From Chaetorhynchus papuensis (Eukaryota > Chordata > Aves > Passeriformes > Rhipiduridae), in the NCBI GenBank assembly GCA_013396525.1, contig VWYX01000212.1, positions 62,001 to 126,000 on the forward strand: DNA of 64,000 nt, in the 5' to 3' direction. Positions 1 to 12,900 of this stretch are shown one piece after another (positions within the stretch are counted from its first letter, which is position 1; the number at the start of each line of letters is the position of its first letter). Both the position numbers and the translations under genes were made by a program. The notes under the pieces were generated by a model. That model did no database searches, was not told the DNA's origin, and saw nothing but the letters and a program-made list of their open reading frames with translations.

Positions 1-739
1 CATGGGTTGAGATAAGAACAATTTACTGAAAAAAGCAATGAGATGAGAAAACAAACAGTAAGAGTAACAATATTAAGAAAAGAGAGTGATTCACATGTAG
101 AAATGCTCACTGCAGAGCTTGACCTGAGCCCCTCCTTGCAGCTTGCTACCACCACCACCTCACTGCTCCCTCAGCCATGCTTTCTTAACCAGAAAGGACC
201 CTTTCTCCCTGGAAGAGACTCCCTTCCCCCCACCCCCAGCAATGACATGAGATGGTATGCAGTAACTCCAGGTCCTGGCCATGTCCCCTACTTCATTCTG
301 CAGAAATGAACTCTGTCGTATCTGGGACCAGGACTAATTTTCGATTGGTGACATCCATTTTCTACTGGTATTTTAAGTGCAAATGGTGCACTTGACTAGA
401 CATACCTGATTAACACTGTGGACTGTGAAATGCAAAATATCTTGGAACAGACGGGTCCATTCTTATCTTTAGGGCTAGAGAACGTACTCTGGAGAACTGA
501 TCAAACAGTTTGAGTGTTGCAATTCTGTAATCTCTGTTCCCTCTGCCATTTGACCTGCTGGATGTTTTCAGCAATAAACATAATTTTGTGAAATAACATC
601 TGCTGCTCAAACAAAGACTCGTCTTTATAATCTTATTAAGAGAAAACCAGAATATTTTATGAACACTTTTTTCAGTACAAGGTTCCTAAAAATGCATGTT
701 GTTTTTAAATTTGCATTTACTTTGTTTTCTTTGCTGCAG
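1..739 (+). other. TNS3 intron, 3' part
   Basis: There is no exon-like segment. The short open frame at 43-309 does not match tensin and has no splice context. A pyrimidine-rich acceptor tract lies at 716-739. Confidence 0.6.
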
Positions 740-911
740 AATCTCGAAGTTACACGGAAGCCATTAATCTCTCTATGGTGATGTCTGACAGCACTGTGGG
801 CACTAATTCTTCTTTGCTGAGGGCCAACATGCAGTCCGATCCCTCCTTTCAGCGCTGTTTTGCATCTTCATGTACAGTTTCAAGTAGCAGTCCTATCCCG
901 GAGGCAGAAAG
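740..911 (+). CDS. TNS3: TNS3 exon: linker, first exon in window
   Basis: It follows a pyrimidine-rich tract ending in CAG and is closed by AG|GTAGG. The exon starts with two bases completing a split codon and ends two bases into the next codon (phase 2). It encodes SRSYTEAINLSMVMSDSTVG and further Ser-rich sequence ending in PIPEAE, with no known fold. The donor partner exon lies upstream of the window. Confidence 0.9.
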
Positions 912-3900
912 GTAGGAAAAGATTTTCCTACTTTATTGTTTAGTTCTCATAATGGTAGTTCCCAGCCAAGACATTATGCTTTCATCTTCATTGCAGACCA
1001 TTTTTTCAAGAACTTTGAGATTGATTGTGACATTTAATGTTCATGTAGTCCATTGGCTGGATTTTAACATGTACACAGATGTTACTTTTATGTCAGGGAC
1101 ACAATTAGCTTTGAAGATAAGTGGGAAGAGAAAAGTAAATAGAATTTTATAGCTCAGTTATGTTGTTGTGTGCTAGCACAGCTCATATATATTTTTCTGT
1201 GTGCTTAACTGGCTTCTCTGATGTTTTACTTAAAGCCATGTCATGAAATTTCACATTGGAGTAAGCTGTATATGAGAGAAACTCATGCAGAGTTTATGAG
1301 AGAACTCTCACTGCAGACATGTGTTTCTAGTCAGTAAAATGTCAGTAGATTTGCTTTGGTAGTATACAGCTGATTCCCTTTCAAGTGCTCAGCAGGCTTA
1401 GAACTTTATTTTTTAATAATTATATTGTGGTAAACATGTAGAGCTCTGGACAAGAGCTTGAATAGTATAAATTTACAAAGTAGTCCTTGTCTAAAGGAGC
1501 TTACAGCATAAGCTAAGAAATGGCAAGAAACAGCGAACAAACAGGGAGTCCCTAGTTACTGTTACGAGGTTCAGAAGACCGTAACAATGCGTGATCAGTC
1601 ATTAGCTATGCGCTATATTTACTCAGTAAACAAGGTGGTACATGACACCTGATGAAATTGCCTTCTCTATTACTCTGCAAAAACATTCCTTTCTGGCCAA
1701 TTATCCTATTCTCATTCTTAGCTATTTGGCTCCTTTTTCACAGTAAGTGTTTGAGAATAGTTCTGGCTGGAGTGTCAGAGTCTCAATAAGTACTTAAGTA
1801 TGTTGTTACCTATTTTTCTTTTATTTATCTTCCAATCTAATTGGTTTCATTGTGATTACAAATGTGAACCATAAGACTGAACAAAATATGTTGGTATTTG
1901 CTGCAGAGGAGGCAATGTAACAATTACAAGTGGATATGGATTAAAAGCTTATCAGGCAATTCAGTCATTATCAAGTTTACATTTCTACTTCAGACTTTAT
2001 CTAGAAAATTTTGTTCCCTTCTTTCTAAATATTTTTTCTATAATTTTTTATTTCACCTAGCAGATAGCTACAGCTCTAGAGGTTTTTATTCTTGTAGTGA
2101 TGTCTTCTTCAATTTGCTTACCTTACATTTCTTTATGGCTCTTCTAATTTGAGCTGTTTAAATCAACTGGCGTCCACTTCCACAGCTCCCTTTTAATTAA
2201 AAATTCTTTCTTTTTTGATACATGTCTTATGTCAGCTCTTTAACCTTTGCATTTCCCAATGAGTTTGTTCTCTCTAGATTTGGAAATATTAGTAATATTT
2301 TCCAGCTGCAGCCTAAGGGCATTTCATTTTTAGAAGCAAGGAGACAACTTCGACTTTTATCAGATGATTTTATCAGAAGCTTAGTTTCTCTTATTTAGAA
2401 GGACTTTTTTTTTTATTTTTTCACTTGAACAGGTAGAATTGCTATCCAGCAGAAACATAGAATGTTTACTGTTGAAATATTTAATTCTGTAAATCAGAAT
2501 TTTTCCACTGTCAAATAAATTAACCACTGAACCTTACAATATAAATTGTATTAAAAGGGACCTGGTCTGCAAGTTATTCCTTGTGAACTGTGTTCTTACC
2601 ATTATCATAGTTACTGATTTATTTTGTGATGGTGCACAACCACCTCCTCAGCCCATTTCTTTTTGTTTTTATTCTGGTGAGTATTAGACACTGTATGTAA
2701 GAACTGGTATGGCTGTGTCAGGTTTCTTCCGTAAACCTCTACCTCTATGCAGCTTTGGCATAAGAAATTGTTGCCTCCTACTGCTGTTTTTCAGGTAGCA
2801 CTTTAGCTCATCAGGACCACTGTATGTGAAGCAGTGCTGCAAACAGCCTCACTAAACTGATTGCATATTAAAAGTAACACCCTCAAACAGAGAGAAGGAG
2901 AAGTATTTTTAGCTGTCATTAATTTCATGGACTGGTTTACAGTGCAAACTCAGAAACTGTCCCATCAACATGGCTAGATGGAGGTGAGATAAGGCAGAAC
3001 ATAATGACCTACATTGAAGAAATGACTGGTGAGGGTAAGGCTGGAATCCCTTGGTCCAGCTGCATTACCTGGTCCAGCATGTTTTCAAAGAGCACCCTGA
3101 GATTTTGTCCTGGGTGTGATGTTTCATTGTTTTCAATGATCACTGAAGTATGGGTTGTACAGTAACATTTTAAGGGAATGATTTGGCTGTTGTTTTATTT
3201 TTGTATTCAATTTTTGGCTTTTTTTTTTTTGACAGCTCTTCTGCAGCAGAATGTCCTTGGCTTGAAAGCAGCTCTAAAGCTTCCCTGTCAACCCAGTTTT
3301 CATTGGGAAACACCAGGCAGCCGGGCAGTTACCTTGTGCCCTCTGAATTTTCAAGTACTGTGCAGGATGTCTCTCTCCTGTCTCATTTCCAAACTCCAGG
3401 ACTGCAAGTTGTCACCCTGAGCAACCTGGAGAGTTCACCAGCAGAGCCAGAGCCACACCAAGATCATGCTATCTGCAGCAGTGCCCATGCCTACCTAAGC
3501 TACAGTGCGGGTACCAGGGACAGTAGCTCCCCCCGAGAGGAGACGCAAGCTACTTGCATAGCCAATACTAGCACATCTAAAACCCTGAGCTCATCAGTGA
3601 CAAGTGCTGATGACAATGACTTTCTGACACAAAACTTTCTTACAGTGGCCTCTGGACACAACAGCCAGAACAGTGCAGTTCAACATCACCATGGAGGGAA
3701 CCTACATGCTCAACCACCTCTTCCAGAGAAGAAGAGGTCCTCTGAAGGAGAACGTTCCTTTGCCTCTGCGTCACCTTCTTCAAGTGGCTTCTCTAGCCCT
3801 CACAGTGGAAGCACAATCAGCATTCCATTCCCAAATGTCCTCCCAGATTTCTCAAAAATGTTAAGCCCTTCCCCAGTGCCAGGTAGGTTCTGCATCAGAG

Positions 3901-6900
3901 AAATGCAAAATACATTACATTTTATATGAGTTTATAAAAAGAACTTTGGGGATTTTAAAAGTGGAGAGGGAAAAAAAAAGTAGTGGAATGAAAATGGCAC
4001 AGAGGACTTCAATGTTTGCAGTAAGTGGGGCCCAGTTCACTGTCTTTGGATGCATTATTCAGAAAACAAGGCTGCAGATTTCTTCCTGCGCCTCCTAGAA
4101 GACAGCCTGCCTTTTCAGCTGTCAAACTACAATAGACTGGTGTGGAGTCCCAATTTCTTTTAAAAAGAGCTGGCTTCTCTCTGCACCTTTTAGACTTGTG
4201 CCAAGAAAATTTAAAAATGTGCATGTGTGTTCGTTGGGCCCTGTTGAGAAGTTTGTATTTAATACAGCTTTATAACTAAAAGTTTTTAACATTTTATGGA
4301 TTTTGCAAAATGAAACTTTGAACGTGCTTTCAGAGTCTTAGAGTATGGTGTTTGCTGGTTCTAAAAAAGCTCAGTTTCTCTAAACTGTCCTAATGATAAG
4401 TTTTTTGAGTAATCATGGTGACTGGAAGTTGGAAAGAATAGTAAAAACACTTTTGTATTTTAAAAAATGTCTTGACTTTTTTTGCTTTTATTTCACAGAA
4501 AACACAGCTGACAAACATGTGACCGTAAAATTTGTTCAAGACACATCCAAGTTCTGGTATAAGCCAGATATTTCAAGAGAACAAGGTATATAAATTGATA
4601 CGTATTCTGGCATATCCATTCACAGAAAAGTTAGTTGGTGAAGTCTCGATTTTTGATTCATACCTGATCTCTTAAAAGAAATATACAACCTAGAAGGGCC
4701 AAAGACAAGCCGTCTTAGTTTCTTTTGTTGAAAGGCTGAATTTGAGTGTGGAGGGCAGTCAAATAGTCCTGAAAATATTCAGTTAATCAGACAAATTATT
4801 AGCCTAACTGAACTAACTATGAAGTAATATAGACCTATCTGTGGTAGCTGCTGCAAATGCTCTTTGTTGTCATTTTTGAATGGCAGATATGCATGAAACA
4901 ATACCAAATGACTGTCTGCTCTCCAGAACCTTTTGAGTATACGTGTGCTGTTCTGACATGATCTCAGAATAATTTATTAGCTAGGTTATCCTCACCTACC
5001 AGTCGTTTTGTAGTCTGAATTTCAGTGTCAAGTGACTTACATTATTTCTTAAAGGTCACTACCATGGAAGAATGTCTTTATGATGTGTGATGCAGATACA
5101 GTACATTTCTGTGTGAACTGAAGAAAGCTTTTTTTACCTATGTGAAAGTGAATACTTATGAGCACCTGGAGTACTGCATCTTGCATACAGGAAAGACATA
5201 GACAGACCTGTTGGAGTGAGTACAGAGAAGGGCCACCTAGTTGATTGGAGGGATGGAACACCTTTCCTGTGAGGAAAGGCTGAGAGAAATGAGATTGTTC
5301 AGACTGGAGAAGGGAAAGCTTCTGAGTGACCTAATTGCAGCCTTCCAGTACCTGAAGGGAGCCTACAAGAAAGATGGGAGAGGGACTTCTGGAAGAGCAT
5401 GTAGTGACAGGACAAGGTGAAATGGTTTCAAATTGAAAGTAGGTTTAGATTAAATATTAGAAAAAAATTATTTACTGTGAGGGTGGTGAGGCACTGGAAC
5501 AGCCTGCCCAGAGCAGTTGTGGATGCCCTCCATCCAGGGAGATGATTAAGACCAGGTTGGATGTGGCTCTGGCCTAATGAAACATGTTCCTGTTCATGGC
5601 AGGAGTGTTGGAAGTAGATGATCTTTAAGGTCCATTCCAATCCAGTCCATTCTTCCATGATTCTATGAACTTACACATTGTACCTGCAACAGTATGTGTA
5701 TAAGTGTGCTGGCTGCTTGTTACAATCCACTAATCGTAGAGGAGCAAAGCGATCTCACTCTCTGGATTGCGGATAGAAACTTCAGGTTTGAATATTCCGT
5801 GAAATGAGATTAAAACCAAACAAGGTTAAATGTTGATACCAAAAAACTGATATATTTTATTTAACAGTTAATGAGAGAGAAAGAGAAAGAAAGAAATAGA
5901 AAAAGAGGTTGGGAGGGGGACAGGAAGAGTGACAGGAACAGAGTAAGTAGAAATATATCACCCCTCTGCGGGTCCCAGGGGTGTCCTGTTGGTCCTCGCC
6001 ATCAGGTCTTCTTCGTGGTGAGGGTCCCCTGCCAAAAAACATAAAGAGTTCAGTGGATTAATATAAGTTGGGCCGGGTGGGAATGCCCAGGTACCTTCCC
6101 TGAAGGGGGGGGCAAGTTTGACACTGTCGCTTGCAAGACTCTGGATAGGTTGCATCACTTCTCATCATGTGTCGTGCCCTGGTGCAAGGCCTCAGGAATG
6201 AGTCTGGGGAGTGCTTTGGGGATCTTTGATGGGTTATGACACCTCAGCTGTCCCTCATGTGAATGTCCCATGGATGTGGCTTTCCTGGGGTGGGGGGTTT
6301 TACAACTGAGCCAGTTTGTGTAATGGAGGGTGGGTGTTCATTGCCTCTGACCAGAGGTCATGTCATGCACCCAAAACTCTCCTCCTCCCCCCTTGTCTGG
6401 GGAGGAGTTTGTGCAAACCAAGCTGCAGATAAGCCTGTGGGCTATGGCCTCCACCCCAAAGCCAGCTGGGGATGGTTTTCAGGAGAGCTGCTGGGCTTGG
6501 CTCTCCTGTGAATGCATCCTTCTCCTCTAGCCTTTATCCATTTCTTCTCAGACCTGAGATGATTGAAGAACAGTGTCACTTTTATCTTATCTCAGGTTCT
6601 TTTAGGTGGCATAACTCACTGTTCAGGGTTTCAGTCAGGAGGCCCATTCAGGGTGGGGTGGGCTTTGGTGGTGCAGCTTCGTTGCACACTTTTACCGTAA
6701 TGGGTGAAAGTCCTTTATAACAGTGTTTCAGCCATGAAACTGTAACATTTCAGTCTCTGACAGTGCTTTGCAAGTGTAGTTGGACTGACTGTGCTTGTGT
6801 TTATACAGTAATAATCAGCTATACTGAATTGTGATTAATGAGATAAGGCAGGATTTTAAACAGGGATTTTTAAAATGTGACAAAAGGGAAAATTACTAAC

Positions 6901-9900
6901 TAGTTCTGCATTGAAAAGGGTGTTCATACTAAACCAAAATAGTGTGAACTTCAGCTATTGGCAAATGATGAATTGCTATGTCTGTCTAGTTATTAGGTTC
7001 TCAGATGGTGAAGATGTTCTTGTGTAGTGGTAAATATGATGCCAGGGGAATAAAGATCATAGAAAACAGAACATTAATTCATTTTTGGATGATGCTTTGC
7101 TGGTCTTTTCAGTCCAGTCCCCTTCCCCTTATCTGCTCACCACCCACAACGAGAACTGAGTCTTTAAATGTGCAGAAAAATACTTGACTTGATATGTGTC
7201 CAGAGAGGGAAGTAGATAAAAAGTAGTTTTAAAGCTAACTGCTTGAACAAATGAGACAACAATTTTCCCAACCTTTTAATCCTTTTTTCATCCTTGAAGT
7301 AAAACTCCTTCTAAAAAAATGTTTTAAGGTACTGTTGCTGCGGAGGGGAGCATTTGTTCTTTTTTCCCTGTGTTTAATAGACTGCCCCATGAAAAATTAT
7401 TGCTGCATCTCTTTGTATTTAGAAGTGTTATGTGAGTACTGCTTAATTGCAGGGGTCTGTGTTCATCCTCATGCCCTCAAAACAAGATGTTGTGAAAAAA
7501 GGCTCTTTCCTCTGCCATCTTACAGATGAAGAGAATAGAATGCATACATGTTTGCTTTACCCGCTGTAACAGAAGATACAATTATGTCTGCATTTTCCTG
7601 ATTTTTTTTACTTCCCCTTTTTTTCATGAAAAGAACCTTTGCTTTATAAACATCTCTCAGTCCTTGCAAAATATGCCTTTATGCCCTATCTGCATAATAT
7701 CCATGTTCTGTGTGAACAGTCAGTTAAGGAGTCCAGCGTCAAATCTGGGCTTTTTCTAGGGCTCCTCTGAAGGCTTGCCAATGGTTTGGAATTCTAGAAA
7801 CAAAGTATACTAGTATACACAAGTATTTCTAAAAAGTTTATGGGGGAGGAAAGAAAGCAAAGTACAAAGATTTTATTATGATCAATCATTAGATTAACTT
7901 TCTGTCTGTTTTCAAATTAACTTTAAGATTTTGGGCTACTAGATTTCAAAGTCTGCAACTGACTTGTGCAAAGCAGCAGCCATTTCCCTGCAAGTGTTTC
8001 CTCTTGGAGAGGACTTCATATCACACTTTCAGAAGAGATCCCAGAATACAGATGAAAAATATTTCAAAGTCAAAGAGCAAAATAAACACTTACATTCCTT
8101 CCTTTGCTTGAAAACTCTTAAGGCAGTAAGGTGGCTTTGCAGGGACAAAAACTTGGTGGTGGATGAAAATCAATCTGTTCTGCCTGCTGAGGAAGTGAAA
8201 AACAGTGCTGTCTAGTCAGTGTGGGAATTACAGAGAGCTATGCTTTTAACAAGTAGACAAAATCTAGGCAGGATTAGACTTGCTCTTGCACTGCTTGTAG
8301 GAATTCTGGTGAGACCTGAGCACCCTTCTTAGTTTAAAAATCAGTAGGGTTCTGTACTTCAGACTTCTTTTAAAATAAGTATCTGTGAGATTTGAACAAG
8401 GTGTTTCCACTCAGGTCCCCCAAATATGATTGATGGTATTTTGTTGTGCAGCAGTGAGGATAGAGAAAAAGATCTTAACAACTTCTGGTGTCCTGTTCAT
8501 TATACATTTGCACTTGTGTACTTTTTGAGTATGTGCATTGTTCTTGAACTGTTTTTCTGTCTCTGCTGGAATCCCTTGCAGCCATTGCTGTTCTCAAGGA
8601 AAAGGAACCTGGGTCTTTCATTGTTCGAGACAGCCATTCTTTCAGGGGAGCCTATGGGCTAGCTATGAAAGTCGCCACACCACCTCCCTCTGTGCTGCAG
8701 TTAAAGAAAGGTACCTTCTTTATGTTATTAAACAAGCCATACATAGTACGTAGTCCTTACTGCTGGATAATAATCTGATGGAATTTTCCCCTCTTCTCAT
8801 AAGTGCAACTTGGATTGCAGGTTACATTTCATGCATTGTTAAATGAGACTGGAGATGATGCCTGTTGTACTGGATGGTTTCACCACGACTTGTGAATGTA
8901 TGTGCGTTGTGGCTGTGCATGTGTTGTACCTCATCAACCTAATAGAAAATCAGTGTCATCTCAGCAATTGGTCTTCCCTAGCAATCAGAAGTCTGCATTT
9001 GATTCATAGACTACAGTGTAAAGTTTTCACTCAGCTGGAGGGCTGAACAGTTTTGATGCTAAAGTTTTGTTTTGACACAGTTCTACTTCAGATATAAATC
9101 TGAAGGGATTCCTAAGGATAATTGTTTAAAAGAAGTGGTGATTTATATACTTACTCTGTCAGCTCCAGTGCCCCCACATATAACTCGTGCCTGATGGTTG
9201 TGAAACATAAAATGAGAAGGACATGCAGAAATCATTAATTGGTATGTGGAAACACAGCAGCCAGTATCTGTAGTGTTCTTGGTTCCATTTGTCCTGCTGC
9301 AAGGTTAAGTGGAGTGGTTTCTATTGCTGCTGTTTTTCTTTTACAAAGCTTATTATGTTTCATTAGTACATAATGACTGGTTAAGTAAGAAACTAAGATT
9401 ACAGGAAAGCATTTATTCTTAGTGTTGTTTTTATGGAAGTATGATTTTGGCTGGTTTGGTATGGTTTTTTGTTTTGCTGTTGGTTTGGATTTGCTTACTC
9501 TGGGGCAAGGTTAGCAGTTCACCTCTATTACAGTAACACTTTGAAATTCCATTTCAATCTGGTATCTTGAAACAATTTTTAATAACAACTTGCCATGTAG
9601 TCCTTTTTGTTGCCAATAAACATCGGCAGAACCACTTCAATGACTTACTTAATGAACATAACATAGGGGTTCACTGGAGAGGTGATAGCAACAACTAAGA
9701 GGCAAATTGAAAGCGGCTTGTAGGTGATTTTAGTAATCTTTTTTTATAATCATTGGTGAAGTCCAGGAATACATGAAAGTTCAAACTCTGCCAGCCTTTA
9801 AGAGACAGTTTGTGTTAGAAGAACCACAGGCAAATAGTAGTTCCACTTCTCACTTCATGATACTTAGCTTTTTTGGTTTTCACTGTTTTATCCCAGAAGA

Positions 9901-12900
9901 CACAGATTGGTTCAGTTTCCTGTAGGGTTTCTTGTTCCAAGCTTCCCTTTCCCACATAACTTGTAGTAATTTATTTTTAATTTTGTGAGAGCATAACAGC
10001 AAACACTAAGCTGTTTGAAAAAGTGAACAGTGTAATATTTGCTTCCATAGAAGTTTCTGCTGTCCATGTTAATGTGTTCATCTGTATTAGCCTGAAAGTC
10101 AACTCTTGAGGTGTTTCCTGATAGATCAAAGGGAGGACATGTGTTTGTAGCTTTTTTGTTAAGGTTTGAATGGTTTGATAGCTTTGTCCTGTTGGTATGA
10201 AATAACCTTTTAATTATTTGGAGAAGGATTCAAGTTGTCTTAATTATGTGTCTGCATATGTATGTATATGCTTAAAAGAATGTTAAATCTCAAGGGAATT
10301 TTTACATGTCTCCTGGACTTTGAATCTCCTCTTTACATCCAACTCATCAATTTTGGTTTGTCTTAGAATCCTGAGATAAAAGCTGTCTTAAAATCTAGTG
10401 AAACCTTAGTGTTTCATGTAATTGTTTGTTTTCAGGAGCAGAGACTTAGCATAAAACTGCAAACATTTGGAAACTTTAAAATTCACTGAGAGAATGGCCA
10501 TCATTACCTTTGTGTAGCTAAATCTACTCTTAATCTGGAGAGCTTCTGTGAACAGAAATGTCACTGGAAATTGGAATATTTTCTCATACTTCTACTTTCT
10601 TGTCACTTTGGATACAAGTTCTTTTAATGGGCAAGTGCATCAAAATTTCTAACCATTCATTTTCCAAATTTCTTTTCCTGTCTGTAGCTGGGACCATACT
10701 TGGACACTTTTGGACACCAGTGTATATTTGCATGTCAGACACTTAAGAATATAAAACCATTTCCTCTGGCTGTGTAAAGTGAGCTGTTTGCTTATTTGTT
10801 TTTTGCAAAATGGCCTTGAAAATACATCTTGTAACTTGCAGAGTAGGTCTAATTGTATTCTTTGCATTCTGCATATAAAACATTTGGTGGTAATGTGGAA
10901 AAACTGCTTCATAAAGACATAGTTTGTGAGACTTGTCCGTTAATTGCTTATTTTTGTGGGCTTTCTTTTTCAACACAGTAGGAGATTTGTCAAATGAACT
11001 TGTAAGGCATTTTCTGATTGAATGTACTCAGAAGGGGGTACGCTTGAAAGGATGCCCGAATGAACCATATTTTGGTAAGTACTGTGCATCACAGGGACAG
11101 AGAAAATGGAAGCAGTTGGCATTTGCCAGTGCTGACTTGGATGGAATACAAATGAGAGACTACTTTGTTTGAGTCCTGATGACTTCTGTAGGAACCCATT
11201 CAGAGGTTCTAAGAGCCTTGTACACATTTACCTTAAGCAAGTATGCAGGGCACTCTAGCACAGAAGTACATGACCAAGCTTCAAACAGGATTGTCTACCA
11301 CTACCAATGTTGCTGCAGAAAGCAGAACTAGATCACTCTTATAATCCTAGTTGATTTTGGACCTTTTGTCCTGTGTTATATGTATGCTGCATATAAGATG
11401 GCTAAAAATTACACCAGAGTGAGACATTCGCAAAGTACATTATGCTATGTCAGCCTACCTAATGTAATATGATGGAAGTGCAATACGTGTAATGGCAAAC
11501 AGCCAAAGACCTAGCTGTTTGCTCATTTGCTTTCCACTCATTTGTGGTAGGAGGGGAAAAAAGGATGAGAAAGCTTATGGGTTGAGATGAAAACAGGAAG
11601 ATGATAACCAGTTACAGGGCAAAAGGAACTTAACTTGGGGAAAATTATTTCAATGTTTTTCCAATTAAAATCAATATTCAGGTAGTCAGATGTTGAGGGA
11701 TACATTCAGTGCAGGTATCTGGATTTGCAGGCTGGAAGTGCAAACTGCAGATTGATCTATGGGTGTCCCAGGCAAGAGGCTATGACCTGCTGACCCTTTG
11801 CATAACAAAGGGCCCGGGGACCTGTGTGGCCAGGTGACCAGACACTTAAGAGACGCAGCAGCAGCCAACAACCCCCAGACTTTCCTGCCCTTAGACTGTA
11901 AGGGTATCCCTCCTCAGAGGCACCCAGTTTGTGCTGTTGTTTTGCTTTTAAGTTGTTGCATCAAAATTAAATTATTTTAAGGATCCGGACATCTGGGATT
12001 CTGCTAAGGGAAACTTGGGGTTGAGCCAGTGAGGAAATGTCTGACGGTAAGTGTGGGGTGTGTAGCTGTGAAGGGGCTTTGAGTACCAGCTCACGTGGTG
12101 CAGGAGTGACTGCCAGAGTGGCTCTTGGATGGTCAGACAGGGAAGTTTCCTTAACATGAGAAACAAAGACAAAGTATTTAATAACACTTTTTGTTCCCCT
12201 TTTCCAAGCTCAAAATCACTGCTTCCTTCCAGACTCGTCACACCCACTGCGGTGGATGCGAGGGCATATGGTCATTACAGAACAGTTCCTCTGTTGCTTC
12301 ATCCCTCTCCCAGTTTTTCCTTCCTGGGATGTGGGCTTTCCCCATAGGCTGCCATCCTGTGGGGAAGAAATCTGTTTCAGCATGTGCTCTCTGTTGACCA
12401 CAGAAAAAGTCTCATCTGTTCCATTGTGAGGTCCTCCAGAGGCTACAGGGTGGGGATGGCAACTTGGATACCCAGAGCATCTCCTTCTCCTCCTCTGTCC
12501 ATGGCATTCCCTCTGCTGTGTCTCACCCAACCTTTTTTCTATAGGTGCCCTGCAGTGGGTCTGCTGGAGTGGGTTGTGTTTGGCATGAAAAGCCCCTGGG
12601 ACTCTACCCAGAGGTCATCCTGCAGCCCTCCCACTCCCTATTACAGGCCTTGTCACATACACCAAATACACCTGTGAAAGGGTCTTCTACCATAAAATTA
12701 ACAGATGTAAAATGAAAGTAGTATTTAAAATAAAGGTGTATCACTGGCTCCATTTCGGTTCTGTGGCTCATATGCACGAGCGCGCAGATGCAGGGATGGC
12801 TTCAGTGATATGTATCCGACGGCAAGAAACAGAGAAGGGTCTTTTGCATAGAGTTCCACAAGCAACAGTTTAATGCTACAACTCGCGAAGGGTTCCAGAG

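Larger units (their letters stand above)
4586..8581 (+). other. TNS3 intron (4.0 kb)
   Basis: It contains the CR1 and LTR copies listed separately. The remainder (6750-8581) is AT-rich with no further gene or repeat that I recognise. Confidence 0.8.

Noticed and set aside
43..309. 88-codon open frame at the window start
   Set aside because: Not tensin-like, no good splice sites, and no match to a known family; treated as intron.
3183..3929. 248-codon open frame around the large TNS3 exon
   Set aside because: It includes intron on both sides; true exon borders are 3236 and 3882.
7000..8250. Several short open frames in the TNS3 intron before 8582
   Set aside because: No homology, no conserved splice context, and not needed to join the SH2 exons in frame.
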